Translations under genes and position numbers: made by a program | Source of the DNA: a bacterium | GTDB lineage: Bacteria; JAMOTN01 | Assembly: GCA_027062325.1 (NCBI GenBank) | Contig: JAMOTN010000044.1 | Coordinates: 1 to 34,433, forward strand | Length of the DNA: 34,433 nucleotides | Direction: 5' to 3' | Shown: positions 16,484 through 23,770 of the stretch, piece by piece | Numbering within the stretch: the stretch's first letter is position 1 | How the letters are laid out: each line of letters opens with the position of its first letter | The notes under the pieces: generated by a model | The model's database searches: none | Seen by the model: the letters and a program-made list of their open reading frames with translations, nothing else | Told to the model about the DNA's origin: nothing

Positions 16484-18448
16484 ATGAGTTTTAAGGGAAA
16501 GATTAAAAGAGGTATGGTTCTTTATACGGTGATGGGTATAATTACAGTTCTTATGATTGTGGGGGCGTTTTTGCTTAAGTTTTTTAGAAATGAGATGAGT
16601 CAGGCAATTGCAGTGAGTGATTATGTAATTGCCACAAATATAGCGGAGGCAGGGGTTGAACATGCTATTCATATGTTGAAATACTACGTGAACGATGTTG
16701 ATGACAAAGTGAAGCTTGGATGGAGTAAGTTATTTTCAAAAGATGATGAATTTGAAGTTGAAATTCCTATGGCGGATCCGGGACTTGGTGGAGATGATAA
16801 GGGGTTAGATAATGCTATTTCATCTTCTTTTGGTTCAAAGGCAAAATTAGTGAAAGTTTTATTTGCGTTTAAAACTACTGAAAAGATAAACTCCTATACC
16901 AAAAAAGGGATATTGACTGTTCGAGCAACGGCTAAGTATGGGAGAGTAAAAAGAACTGTTGAAGAGGAGTTTGAGGTATTGTGTTACTTAGATGTTCCTA
17001 TACAGTGGGATAAGGTCTTATATGTTGCAAATTCGGGGCAGGAGATTTTGGGCTATAAAGAGGAAGGTGGAAAGAAGATACATCAAAATCTTGCAATTTT
17101 TGGAAATGTTTACTTCAAAGATGCGCTTATAGATTTGAATACGGATCCATCAATTGGAGCAATGATAGGGGATATGTTTACAGGAGCTGCTGCTCAAAAG
17201 GTTTGGTATGACATGATTCAATATTTAGCAGAAAATGGAGAGCTCAAAGGAACTGGTGGTTGGGTTGATGATTGGTTTGGAGGAGTAATGGGATACTCTG
17301 GATTGTACGAAAGAGGAGAGGGTGCGAGTTTGTTCAGTGCTGGTGCTAGGGGAGCCAACGATTTAACTGGTGTTGTTGTAATGAAGAATGCTTGGGTAAA
17401 GGATTGGGTGAAGGATGCTGACAAATTCAGTTATCTAAAAGTTAAGAGTGTTCCTTGGGATGTATCTTATGCTAGGACAAAATTAAAGATATACGGACAT
17501 CCGAGACGTGGATATGCTAAGAAGGTGGGAGGAAAAATAGTTGAAGTTACGAATGAGGTTTACTGTTCCTGGGTTGATACAAGTATTGATTATCCTGAAA
17601 ATACTGTTGAAGGTTTGATGAGTCCAGAGGCTTACAGAAGAGCTGCTAGAGTTTATAAAGTGGCTACCCAGGATATAACGTTTTATACTCAGCACTGGAC
17701 AGGATGGGGAAAGACGAGTGTAACGTATCATAATGTTGTTTATTATTGTGGTTGGGGAAAATGGCAGGATGTGGCTAGTTATTCTCTGTTGGGGTGGTTT
17801 AAAAGGTTGTTTAAAAAGCCTACACGTTACGATGATTCGCTCATGAATCCATACAATCCGAGAAAAGTGATTCAGCTGTCGGGGATTCATTATATAGATG
17901 GAAATGTTTTAATAGAGGGATTTTACAGAGGAAGTGGGACAATAGTGGCAGCAGGTGACATATACATAGGTGGAAAGCTTTTAAAACATCCTGTAGACAA
18001 AGATGGACTTGATCCTAAGAATACTAACAAGTTGCAATTGATAGCACTTGGAATAAAACCGGGATCTAAGGGAAAGATAATTCTACAACTTCATCCTGAT
18101 ATAAGCTGGAAGGACTGGAGTGTAGTTGATACCCTGTTAGGGCGTTACATGTATCCAGATAACGTTATTGAGATTGATGCCTATATGTTTGCTCCAAATG
18201 GGTTTGAAGTGGAGCCTTTTTACAAGTGGTGGTTTGGTAAAGTTATGCCTGATAAAGAGAGAAGTGGAGTAGTTATAAAAGGGAACCTTGTGTGTTACAA
18301 CTGGGATAGGCAGAAGGCCTATGACAACATAGTGATAATTGAGGATAGAGATGTAAAAGAGCATTCTAAAAAGGTTATGAGAGATCAAATTTACAACATT
18401 GATTTTGATCCGCTAAGTTCATTGATTTCGTATAGAATTAAGAGATAA
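16484..18448 (+). CDS. PilX-like type IV pilin family protein with large exported domain
   Basis: 654-residue protein with a class III (prepilin-like) N-terminus: basic KGKIKRG followed by the hydrophobic helix MVLYTVMGIITVLMIVGAFLLKFF (cleavage expected after G10; +5 is Thr rather than Glu), then a helix ending in IATNIAEAGVEHAIHML, the Ala-Glu-Ala-Gly motif of PilX-type minor pilins. The remaining ~580 residues are exported, Trp/Tyr/Gly-rich, and near residues 465-500 show GIHYIDGNVLIEG...GSGTIVAAGDIYIGGKL, a beta-solenoid pattern seen in DUF4900-type pilin-associated proteins. ATG 16484 lies six bases after GGGGG; ATG 16478 is possible. No other pilus gene is nearby. Family is well supported, function (adhesion, pilus tip, secretion) is inferred. 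Confidence 0.75.
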   Translation: MSFKGKIKRGMVLYTVMGIITVLMIVGAFLLKFFRNEMSQAIAVSDYVIATNIAEAGVEHAIHMLKYYVNDVDDKVKLGWSKLFSKDDEFEVEIPMADPGLGGDDKGLDNAISSSFGSKAKLVKVLFAFKTTEKINSYTKKGILTVRATAKYGRVKRTVEEEFEVLCYLDVPIQWDKVLYVANSGQEILGYKEEGGKKIHQNLAIFGNVYFKDALIDLNTDPSIGAMIGDMFTGAAAQKVWYDMIQYLAENGELKGTGGWVDDWFGGVMGYSGLYERGEGASLFSAGARGANDLTGVVVMKNAWVKDWVKDADKFSYLKVKSVPWDVSYARTKLKIYGHPRRGYAKKVGGKIVEVTNEVYCSWVDTSIDYPENTVEGLMSPEAYRRAARVYKVATQDITFYTQHWTGWGKTSVTYHNVVYYCGWGKWQDVASYSLLGWFKRLFKKPTRYDDSLMNPYNPRKVIQLSGIHYIDGNVLIEGFYRGSGTIVAAGDIYIGGKLLKHPVDKDGLDPKNTNKLQLIALGIKPGSKGKIILQLHPDISWKDWSVVDTLLGRYMYPDNVIEIDAYMFAPNGFEVEPFYKWWFGKVMPDKERSGVVIKGNLVCYNWDRQKAYDNIVIIEDRDVKEHSKKVMRDQIYNIDFDPLSSLISYRIKR

Positions 18449-18463
18449 GAGGGGGGAAGAGGT

Positions 18464-18790
18464 GTGAAAGTAGAGTATTTTGTGAAGGAAGTAGGATTTA
18501 CAAAGGATGTGTTTGAAGTTTTGGAAGAAATAAGTGCCCATAGAGATGGTTATGTTGAGGCAATAGGTTATTTGAAAAATCCAGTGATTGGTTGGTTTGA
18601 GGCTGATAAGAGGGAGTACAAAAAAATTGAATTGAAGGGTGGATATGAACTTTTGAGTTTGAAAGGTTACAAAAGTAATGGCAACTGGCATGTTCATGTT
18701 GTCTTAGGAGATCAGGAAGGAAGAGCATTTGGTGGACATCTATTTGAGGGGAAGCCTTTTAAATTGGAAGGAACGTTTACTTTGAATTAG
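18464..18790 (+). CDS. PPC/DUF296-domain protein
   Basis: 108-residue small protein of the PPC (plants and prokaryotes conserved, DUF296) fold: YELLSLKGYKSNGNWHVHVVLGDQEGRAFGGHLFEGK is the family signature, with His residues that form a metal site in structurally known homologues. GTG 18464 follows GGGGGGAAGAGG, 15 bases after the pilin-like gene. Often annotated as a DNA-binding protein by relation to plant AHL proteins, but free-standing bacterial ones are of unknown role and probably trimeric. The function is not predictable here. Confidence 0.85.
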   Translation: MKVEYFVKEVGFTKDVFEVLEEISAHRDGYVEAIGYLKNPVIGWFEADKREYKKIELKGGYELLSLKGYKSNGNWHVHVVLGDQEGRAFGGHLFEGKPFKLEGTFTLN

Positions 18791-18823
18791 TAATTTTGAG
18801 TTTTAACTTGACTGGTGGGTGTG

Positions 18824-18842
18824 TTGAATCAGTTCAATTTTT
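18824..18842 (+). terminator. Weak hairpin plus T-run after the PPC gene
   Basis: TTGAA (18824-18828), loop TCAG, TTCAA (18833-18837), then five T residues. The stem is only five mostly A-T pairs, so termination would be inefficient. It lies just before the transketolase promoter. Confidence 0.25.
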
Positions 18843-18865
18843 CAATAGTTGTTTTTATTTGTGTT

Positions 18866-18893
18866 TTGAAGTCATGTCTTAATTTGCTAAAAT
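18866..18893 (+). promoter_or_regulatory. Promoter of the transketolase genes
   Basis: TTGAAG (18866-18871), 16-base spacer and TAAAAT (18888-18893) with TG at 18885-18886 in the extended -10 position. It is placed about 60 bases before the start of the transketolase N-terminal subunit gene, in a 164-base gap. Confidence 0.55.
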
Positions 18894-18954
18894 TACGTGG
18901 GGAGATTAAACTCCAATTTGTCAAGTTAGTGAATATATATTGGGAGGGATGGAG

Positions 18955-19794
18955 ATGTTTGAGAGACCGGTGGAGGACACTGCAAAGTTGAAAAAGATAG
19001 CTAATCAGCTCAGAAAAGATGTTGTAAAAATGACTTACCTTGCTGGAAGTGGACATCCGGGAGGATCGTTGAGCGCAGCAGATATGATGGCAGTGCTATT
19101 CTTTTATAAGATGAAACTTGATCCTAAAAATCCTAAGTGGGAAGGAAGAGATTATTTCATATTGAGTAAAGGACACATATGCCCAGTTTACTATTCAGCG
19201 CTTTGCCGTGTTGGATTTTTCCCAGAGGATGAGCTTTGGACTTTGAGAAAATTCGGTTCGCGACTTCAGGGACACCCTGCGAGTAGCAAAATGCAAGAGA
19301 TTGAGGTATCGACTGGATCTTTGGGACAGGGATTGAGTGTGGCGAATGGAATAGCGCTTGGTTTGAAACTTGATGGTAAGCCAAACCGCGTTTACTGTAT
19401 GCTTGGAGATGGAGAGCTTCAAGAGGGGCAGGTATGGGAAGCTATAATGACTGCTGCTCACTACAAACTGGATAATGTTTGTGCAATAGTTGACTACAAT
19501 AACTTGCAGATAGATGGATTTGTAGAGGACGTGATGGGAATAGCACCTCTTGCTGATAAGTGGAGAGCGTTTAACTGGGAAGTAATTGAGATTGATGGAC
19601 ACGATATTGATCAAATAAAGAAGGCGCTTGATGAGGCAGAAAACATCAAGGGTAAGCCTACAGTCATCATTGCCCATACGGTTAAGGGTAAGGGAGTTTC
19701 TTTCATGGAGAATGAGGCTGGATGGCATGGTAAGGCACCAAGTAAGGAAGAGTATGAGAAAGCAATGGCTGAGCTTGAGGCTCAAGATGTATAG
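18955..19794 (+). CDS. Transketolase, N-terminal subunit
   Basis: 279-residue thiamine-diphosphate-binding half of a split transketolase (non-oxidative pentose phosphate pathway, two-carbon transfer between sugar phosphates). Motifs: AGSGHPGGSLSAADM, LSKGHICPVYYSAL, FGSRLQGHPASSKM, GSLGQGLSVANG, the TPP/Mg motif GDGELQEGQVWEA with DYNNLQIDG, and AHTVKGKGVSFME. ATG 18955 is chosen because GGGAGGG ends six bases before it; ATG 18949 overlaps that site. The partner subunit starts 53 bases downstream, so the enzyme should be a heterotetramer. Such split forms are common in archaea and many anaerobes. Distinct from the full-length DXS also present. Confidence 0.96.
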   Translation: MFERPVEDTAKLKKIANQLRKDVVKMTYLAGSGHPGGSLSAADMMAVLFFYKMKLDPKNPKWEGRDYFILSKGHICPVYYSALCRVGFFPEDELWTLRKFGSRLQGHPASSKMQEIEVSTGSLGQGLSVANGIALGLKLDGKPNRVYCMLGDGELQEGQVWEAIMTAAHYKLDNVCAIVDYNNLQIDGFVEDVMGIAPLADKWRAFNWEVIEIDGHDIDQIKKALDEAENIKGKPTVIIAHTVKGKGVSFMENEAGWHGKAPSKEEYEKAMAELEAQDV

Positions 19795-19847
19795 GTTTGA
19801 ATTAGAGTTAAAAGTTTTAAATAAGGAAAATTAAGGAGGGATAAGAT

Positions 19848-20813
19848 ATGCCTATAAAGAGAAGAGAGGTTGAGATGAAGCCGACACGTTACGGATATGG
19901 AGAAGCACTTGTTGAGCTGGGAGCGTCAGATCCTAATGTGGTTGTACTTGATGCGGATCTTTCAAAATCTACGATGACCAAGTTGTTTGCTGAGAAGTAT
20001 CCGGAGCGTTTCTTTGATATGGGAATAGCAGAGCAAGATATGCTTGGAACTGCGGCAGGTCTTGCTATTGAGGGGAAAATACCATTTGTTTCGACTTATG
20101 GAGTTTTTGTTGCAGGAAGAGCGTGGGATCAGATAAGAACTACTATATGCTATAGCAACTTAAATGTTAAGATTGGTGGAGCCCACGGTGGAATCTCTGT
20201 TGGTCCTGATGGAGCAACTCACCAAGCTTTAGAAGAGATTGCTACTATGCGCTGCATACCGAATATGACAGTAATTGTCCCTGCTGATGCAATAGAGACG
20301 AAGAAAGCAACTTTGGCGGCAGCTCGTATGCATGGTCCTGTTTACTTGAGGTTTGGAAGGGCACCAACTCCAATATTTACTAAGGAAGATGATGAGTTTG
20401 TTGTTGGAAAGGCCAGAGTTTTGCGTGATGGAACGGATGTTGTTATATACGGTGCCGGTCCTCTTCTTTATGAAGCACTCCTTGCAGCAGAGGCTTTAGA
20501 AGAAGACAAAGGTTTATCTGTAGCTGTCATAAACGTTCACACGGTGAAACCAATAGATGTGGATACAATTGTTGAATATGCTAAAAAGTGTGGAGCTGCA
20601 GTGACTGTTGAAGAGCATCAGGTGATGGGTGGATTTGGAAGTGCAGTTGCAGAAGTTATTGTGCAAAATCATCCTATTCCAATGGAGTTTGTGGGAGTTC
20701 AGGATAGATTTGGAGAGAGTGGTAAGCCAGAAGAGTTGCTGCCGGCATTTGGTTTAGATGCTGAGACAATTTATGATAAGGTATTGAAGGTTTTGGAAAG
20801 AAAAGGTAATTAG
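19848..20813 (+). CDS. Transketolase, C-terminal subunit
   Basis: 321-residue pyrimidine-binding and C-terminal half of transketolase. Motifs: TRYGYGEALVELG, VVVLDADLSKST, RFFDMGIAEQDMLGTAAGLA with the catalytic Glu that activates the thiamine ring, YSNLNVKIGGAHGGISVGPDGATHQALEEIATMR, VYLRFGRAPTP, then a C-terminal domain with VINVHTVKPID and TVEEHQVMGGFGSAVAE. ATG 19848 follows AAGGAGGG. It must work with the upstream subunit. DXS-like or pyruvate dehydrogenase beta subunits share the fold, but pairing and motifs favour transketolase. Ends at a strong terminator. Confidence 0.96.
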   Translation: MPIKRREVEMKPTRYGYGEALVELGASDPNVVVLDADLSKSTMTKLFAEKYPERFFDMGIAEQDMLGTAAGLAIEGKIPFVSTYGVFVAGRAWDQIRTTICYSNLNVKIGGAHGGISVGPDGATHQALEEIATMRCIPNMTVIVPADAIETKKATLAAARMHGPVYLRFGRAPTPIFTKEDDEFVVGKARVLRDGTDVVIYGAGPLLYEALLAAEALEEDKGLSVAVINVHTVKPIDVDTIVEYAKKCGAAVTVEEHQVMGGFGSAVAEVIVQNHPIPMEFVGVQDRFGESGKPEELLPAFGLDAETIYDKVLKVLERKGN

Positions 20814-20838
20814 TAAATACATTTTCGTAGACTGCAAC

Positions 20839-20867
20839 GCCCGGGGGTTCACCCGGGCTTTTTTTTT
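20839..20867 (+). terminator. Strong Rho-independent terminator after transketolase
   Basis: Perfect GC stem GCCCGGG (20839-20845) and CCCGGGC (20852-20858) with a six-base loop GGTTCA, followed by nine T residues. It ends the transketolase operon 26 bases after the stop. Confidence 0.92.
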
Positions 20868-20876
20868 GCCTATATG

Positions 20877-20885
20877 TGTTAAAAT
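20877..20885 (+). promoter_or_regulatory. Extended -10 element before the aminotransferase gene
   Basis: TG (20877-20878), one base, TAAAAT (20880-20885), right after the transketolase terminator. No recognisable -35 at the right distance, so this rests on the extended -10 alone. It would place the start about 50 bases before the gene. Confidence 0.35.
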
Positions 20886-20939
20886 AAAGTGTGAGTTTTA
20901 AAGTATAGATTTGATTTTTGCGTGATGGGAGGGGTTGGA

Positions 20940-22109
20940 ATGAAACCATTAGCAGAGCGTATGTCGAGGCTTGGGACGGAGACAGCATTTGAGGTTTTAG
21001 CAAAAGCAAAGGCTTTGGAGGCTAAGGGAATAGATGTGGTGCACCTTGAGATAGGAGAGCCTGATTTTGATACGCCTTCTAACATAAAGTATGCGGCAAT
21101 TGAAGCTATGATTGAGGGATACACACATTATAATCCTTCTCAAGGACTTCCTGAGACTCGTGCTGCGATTGCTGAGTACTTTGGTAGAAAGCGTGGAATA
21201 AAGGTAAATCCAGAAAATGTGATAGTTGTTCCTGGAGGAAAACCAATTATTACTTTTACCATACTGGCTCTTGTGGATGAGGGAGACGAGGTTATATATC
21301 CGGATCCGGGATACCCAATATACGAATCTGTTGCAAACTTTTGTGGAGCAAAGTGTATTCCAATACCATTACGTGAAGAGAACGAATTTAGACTTGATGT
21401 AAATGAGCTTGAAAAGTTGGTAAATGACAAGACAAAGCTTCTTGTTATAAACTCACCTCAAAATCCAACAGGTGGTATGCTGACTCGTGAGGATCTAAAA
21501 AGAATTGCAGAATTAGCTGTAAAGTATGATTTTTACGTTTTGGCAGATGAGATTTACTCGGAGATAATATACGAGGGGGAACATGAGAGTATACTTCAGT
21601 TTGATGGGATGAAAGATAGGACAATTGTGCTAGATGGATTTTCCAAGACTTATGCTATGACTGGATGGAGAATAGGTTACGGAATTGTTCCGGATCATCT
21701 CATAGATCACATGGTGCGTTTGGAGACAAATTTTAACTCTTGCACTACAACTTTTATACAGAAGGCTGCAATTGAAGCTTTGACAGGTCCTCAAGATGCA
21801 GTGAGGGCAATGGTTGAGGAGTTTAGAGAGAGAAGAGATGTTATAGTTGATGGAGTCAATTCGATTCCGGGACTGTCTTGTTTAAAACCCAAAGGTGCTT
21901 TCTATGTATTTGTCAACATTAAAGAGACTGGAATGGCAGCTAAAGAGATGGAGGAGTTTTTATTAAACGAAGCCCATGTTGCAGCTCTTGCAGGAACTTC
22001 ATTTGGTAAGTATGGCGAGGGCTACATAAGATTTTCTTATGCAAACAGTATTGAGAACATCAACAAGGCAATTGAAAGAATAAGAGAAGCTCTTGCAAGG
22101 AGGGGATAA
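20940..22109 (+). CDS. Class I pyridoxal-phosphate aminotransferase (aspartate aminotransferase type)
   Basis: 389-residue PLP enzyme of fold type I, subfamily I-gamma like thermophile aspartate aminotransferases. Seen: HLEIGEPDFDTP, YNPSQGLPETR, PDPGYPIYESVANFCG, NSPQNPTGGM (Asn and Pro of the cofactor site), LADEIYSEIIYEG, the PLP lysine K236 in DGFSKTYAMTGWRIGY, and the C-terminal YIRFSYANS with the substrate-carboxylate Arg. Substrate could be aspartate, another amino acid or N-succinyl-diaminopimelate; sequence alone does not settle it. ATG 20940 follows GGGAGGGG; an in-frame GTG at 20922 precedes that site. It is followed after 47 bases by a HutP-family gene. Confidence 0.92.
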   Translation: MKPLAERMSRLGTETAFEVLAKAKALEAKGIDVVHLEIGEPDFDTPSNIKYAAIEAMIEGYTHYNPSQGLPETRAAIAEYFGRKRGIKVNPENVIVVPGGKPIITFTILALVDEGDEVIYPDPGYPIYESVANFCGAKCIPIPLREENEFRLDVNELEKLVNDKTKLLVINSPQNPTGGMLTREDLKRIAELAVKYDFYVLADEIYSEIIYEGEHESILQFDGMKDRTIVLDGFSKTYAMTGWRIGYGIVPDHLIDHMVRLETNFNSCTTTFIQKAAIEALTGPQDAVRAMVEEFRERRDVIVDGVNSIPGLSCLKPKGAFYVFVNIKETGMAAKEMEEFLLNEAHVAALAGTSFGKYGEGYIRFSYANSIENINKAIERIREALARRG

Positions 22110-22156
22110 GGAGCAGTATTGTGGGCTAAAACAAGGAGAAAAGGAGGAGTTAGGAG

Positions 22157-22642
22157 ATGAGTGAAGGAAGATTGATGTTGAGAGATCTTCTCTATTATAA
22201 GGATTCAAGCACAAAGGAAGGTATATTGTCGGCTGCTAAGGTTGCGTTAGCAATTGCGATGATAGAGGATGACTACGATGATAAGTTGTTTGCAGAACTT
22301 GAAGAGGTGGGAGTAAAGGCTGTTGCAACTCGTGCTGGCGGGATAGGTGATAATGTCAAAAATAAGTTGATTCGCAATGCTATTGCTGCGGCTGAGAAGG
22401 CTGGAGTTGTTGAGGCAACGCCTACTAACAAAGACATTATAATAAGGTGCGTGGAGTCTGCAATGAAAATGTTTGAAGGTACACTCTCTTCCATTTTTGG
22501 AGGAGGTTTAAAGATAGGAATTGCGCGCTACAATGGGCAGATAGCTGTTGCCTTTTATGGAGTTATTGGAATTCCAGGTGTTGGTGGAGATCGCGAAGTT
22601 TGTGGGGTTGGAGTTATGAACTACGGTTTGGAAGGTGAGTAA
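22157..22642 (+). CDS. HutP-family protein
   Basis: 161-residue protein resembling HutP, the histidine- and Mg-responsive RNA-binding antiterminator of the Bacillus hut operon. The match is mainly C-terminal: GLKIGIARYNGQIAVAFYGVIGIPGVGGDREVCGVGVMNYG parallels the HutP end with its YGTIGAP and GVG motifs; an Ala-rich helical centre (RNAIAAAEKAGVVEATPTNKD) fits the same fold. From memory of Bacillus HutP, the metal-ligand histidines are not kept (Arg replaces the one near the C-terminus). No hut genes are nearby. ATG 22157 has GGAGGAGTTAGGAG upstream. It is one base from the ABC ATPase gene and probably co-transcribed with it and the aminotransferase. RNA binding and ligand are inferred. Confidence 0.7.
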   Translation: MSEGRLMLRDLLYYKDSSTKEGILSAAKVALAIAMIEDDYDDKLFAELEEVGVKAVATRAGGIGDNVKNKLIRNAIAAAEKAGVVEATPTNKDIIIRCVESAMKMFEGTLSSIFGGGLKIGIARYNGQIAVAFYGVIGIPGVGGDREVCGVGVMNYGLEGE

Positions 22643-22643
22643 T

Positions 22644-23708
22644 ATGGGTAGAGTGCTTCTTGATAATGTTTATAAGAAGTATCCGACTCAACCTGATTAC
22701 ACTATTAAGGGAATAAATCTTGAGATAAAAGATGGTGAATTTATGGTGCTTGTTGGTCCATCGGGTTGTGGAAAAACAACAACTCTCCGTATGATTGCAG
22801 GTTTAGAAGATGTGACTGAAGGGCGCATCTACATTGGAGATCGTGATGTGACGGAGCTTCATCCAAAAGATAGAAACATAGCGATGGTATTCCAGAACTA
22901 TGCTCTTTATCCTCACATGACGGTTTACGATAACATGGCTTTTGGTTTGAGATTGCGTGGGGTGGATGAGGAGACAATTCGCAAGAAAATTGAGGCGACG
23001 GCTAAAATGCTTGGAATTTATGAGTATTTAAATAAAAAGCCGCGTGAGCTTTCAGGTGGGCAACGTCAACGTGTTGCTGTTGGAAGAGCAATAGTGAGAG
23101 AACCGGAGGTTTTCTTAATGGATGAACCGTTGAGTAACCTTGATGCTAAGCTTCGAGTTCAAATGAGAGCAGAGCTTGTAAAGCTTCATAGAAGAATTGG
23201 AGCTACCACGGTTTATGTCACTCATGATCAGGTTGAGGCTATGACAATGGGAGATAGAATTGCAGTATTTAATCTTGGGGTGATTCAACAAGTTGCTTCT
23301 CCGGAAGAGGTTTACAACAAGCCAGCGAATAAATTTGTTGCAGGATTTATAGGATCTCCTGCAATGAACTTTTTGGATGCAAAGGTTGAAGGGGGACGTG
23401 TTTATCTTGCAGGAGTTGAATTAGCTCGTGTAAATGTGGATGATGGAGAGTACTGGTTTGGAGTGCGCCCAGAGCATGTCAAACTGGGGAAAGGAGTTAA
23501 GGGAAAGGTTGATATTGTTGAGCTTCTTGGTGGTGAGTCAATTGCTCACATTGATACAGATGCAGGTAGAGTAGTGGTTAAATTTATGGGAGTGCCTGTG
23601 TCTGCTTCTCAAAATGTGGAGCTGAATTTAACAGGAAATAGGTGGTATCTGTTTAGGAAAGATGAGGATGAAAAGTGCGTATTTTTTGGTGGAAAAAGTG
23701 AAGTCTAA
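22644..23708 (+). CDS. Sugar-type ABC transporter ATPase (MalK/UgpC/MsmK family)
   Basis: 354-residue ATPase of a carbohydrate importer. Walker A GPSGCGKT (38-45), Q-loop VFQNYALYPHMT (Q84), signature LSGGQRQR (136-143), Walker B FLMDE (157-161), D-loop SNLDAKLR, H-loop VTHDQ (H194). The last ~110 residues are the OB-fold (TOBE/MalK regulatory) domain, with WFGVRPEHV typical of UgpC/MsmK. ATG 22644 lies just after the HutP-family stop, whose end supplies GGAAGGTGA. No permease or binding protein is in the window, so it may energise several sugar transporters, as known for MsmK-type ATPases (inference). Confidence 0.94.
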   Translation: MGRVLLDNVYKKYPTQPDYTIKGINLEIKDGEFMVLVGPSGCGKTTTLRMIAGLEDVTEGRIYIGDRDVTELHPKDRNIAMVFQNYALYPHMTVYDNMAFGLRLRGVDEETIRKKIEATAKMLGIYEYLNKKPRELSGGQRQRVAVGRAIVREPEVFLMDEPLSNLDAKLRVQMRAELVKLHRRIGATTVYVTHDQVEAMTMGDRIAVFNLGVIQQVASPEEVYNKPANKFVAGFIGSPAMNFLDAKVEGGRVYLAGVELARVNVDDGEYWFGVRPEHVKLGKGVKGKVDIVELLGGESIAHIDTDAGRVVVKFMGVPVSASQNVELNLTGNRWYLFRKDEDEKCVFFGGKSEV

Positions 23709-23770
23709 GAAAAGGGATTTGATGATCTTGAGAGTAGTTTTTGAATGTTTTGAGGTATGGGGGGGTTTTT

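Noticed and set aside
19195-19785. 196-codon minus-strand ORF
   Set aside because: Antisense to the transketolase N-subunit gene, which carries all family motifs; no independent support.
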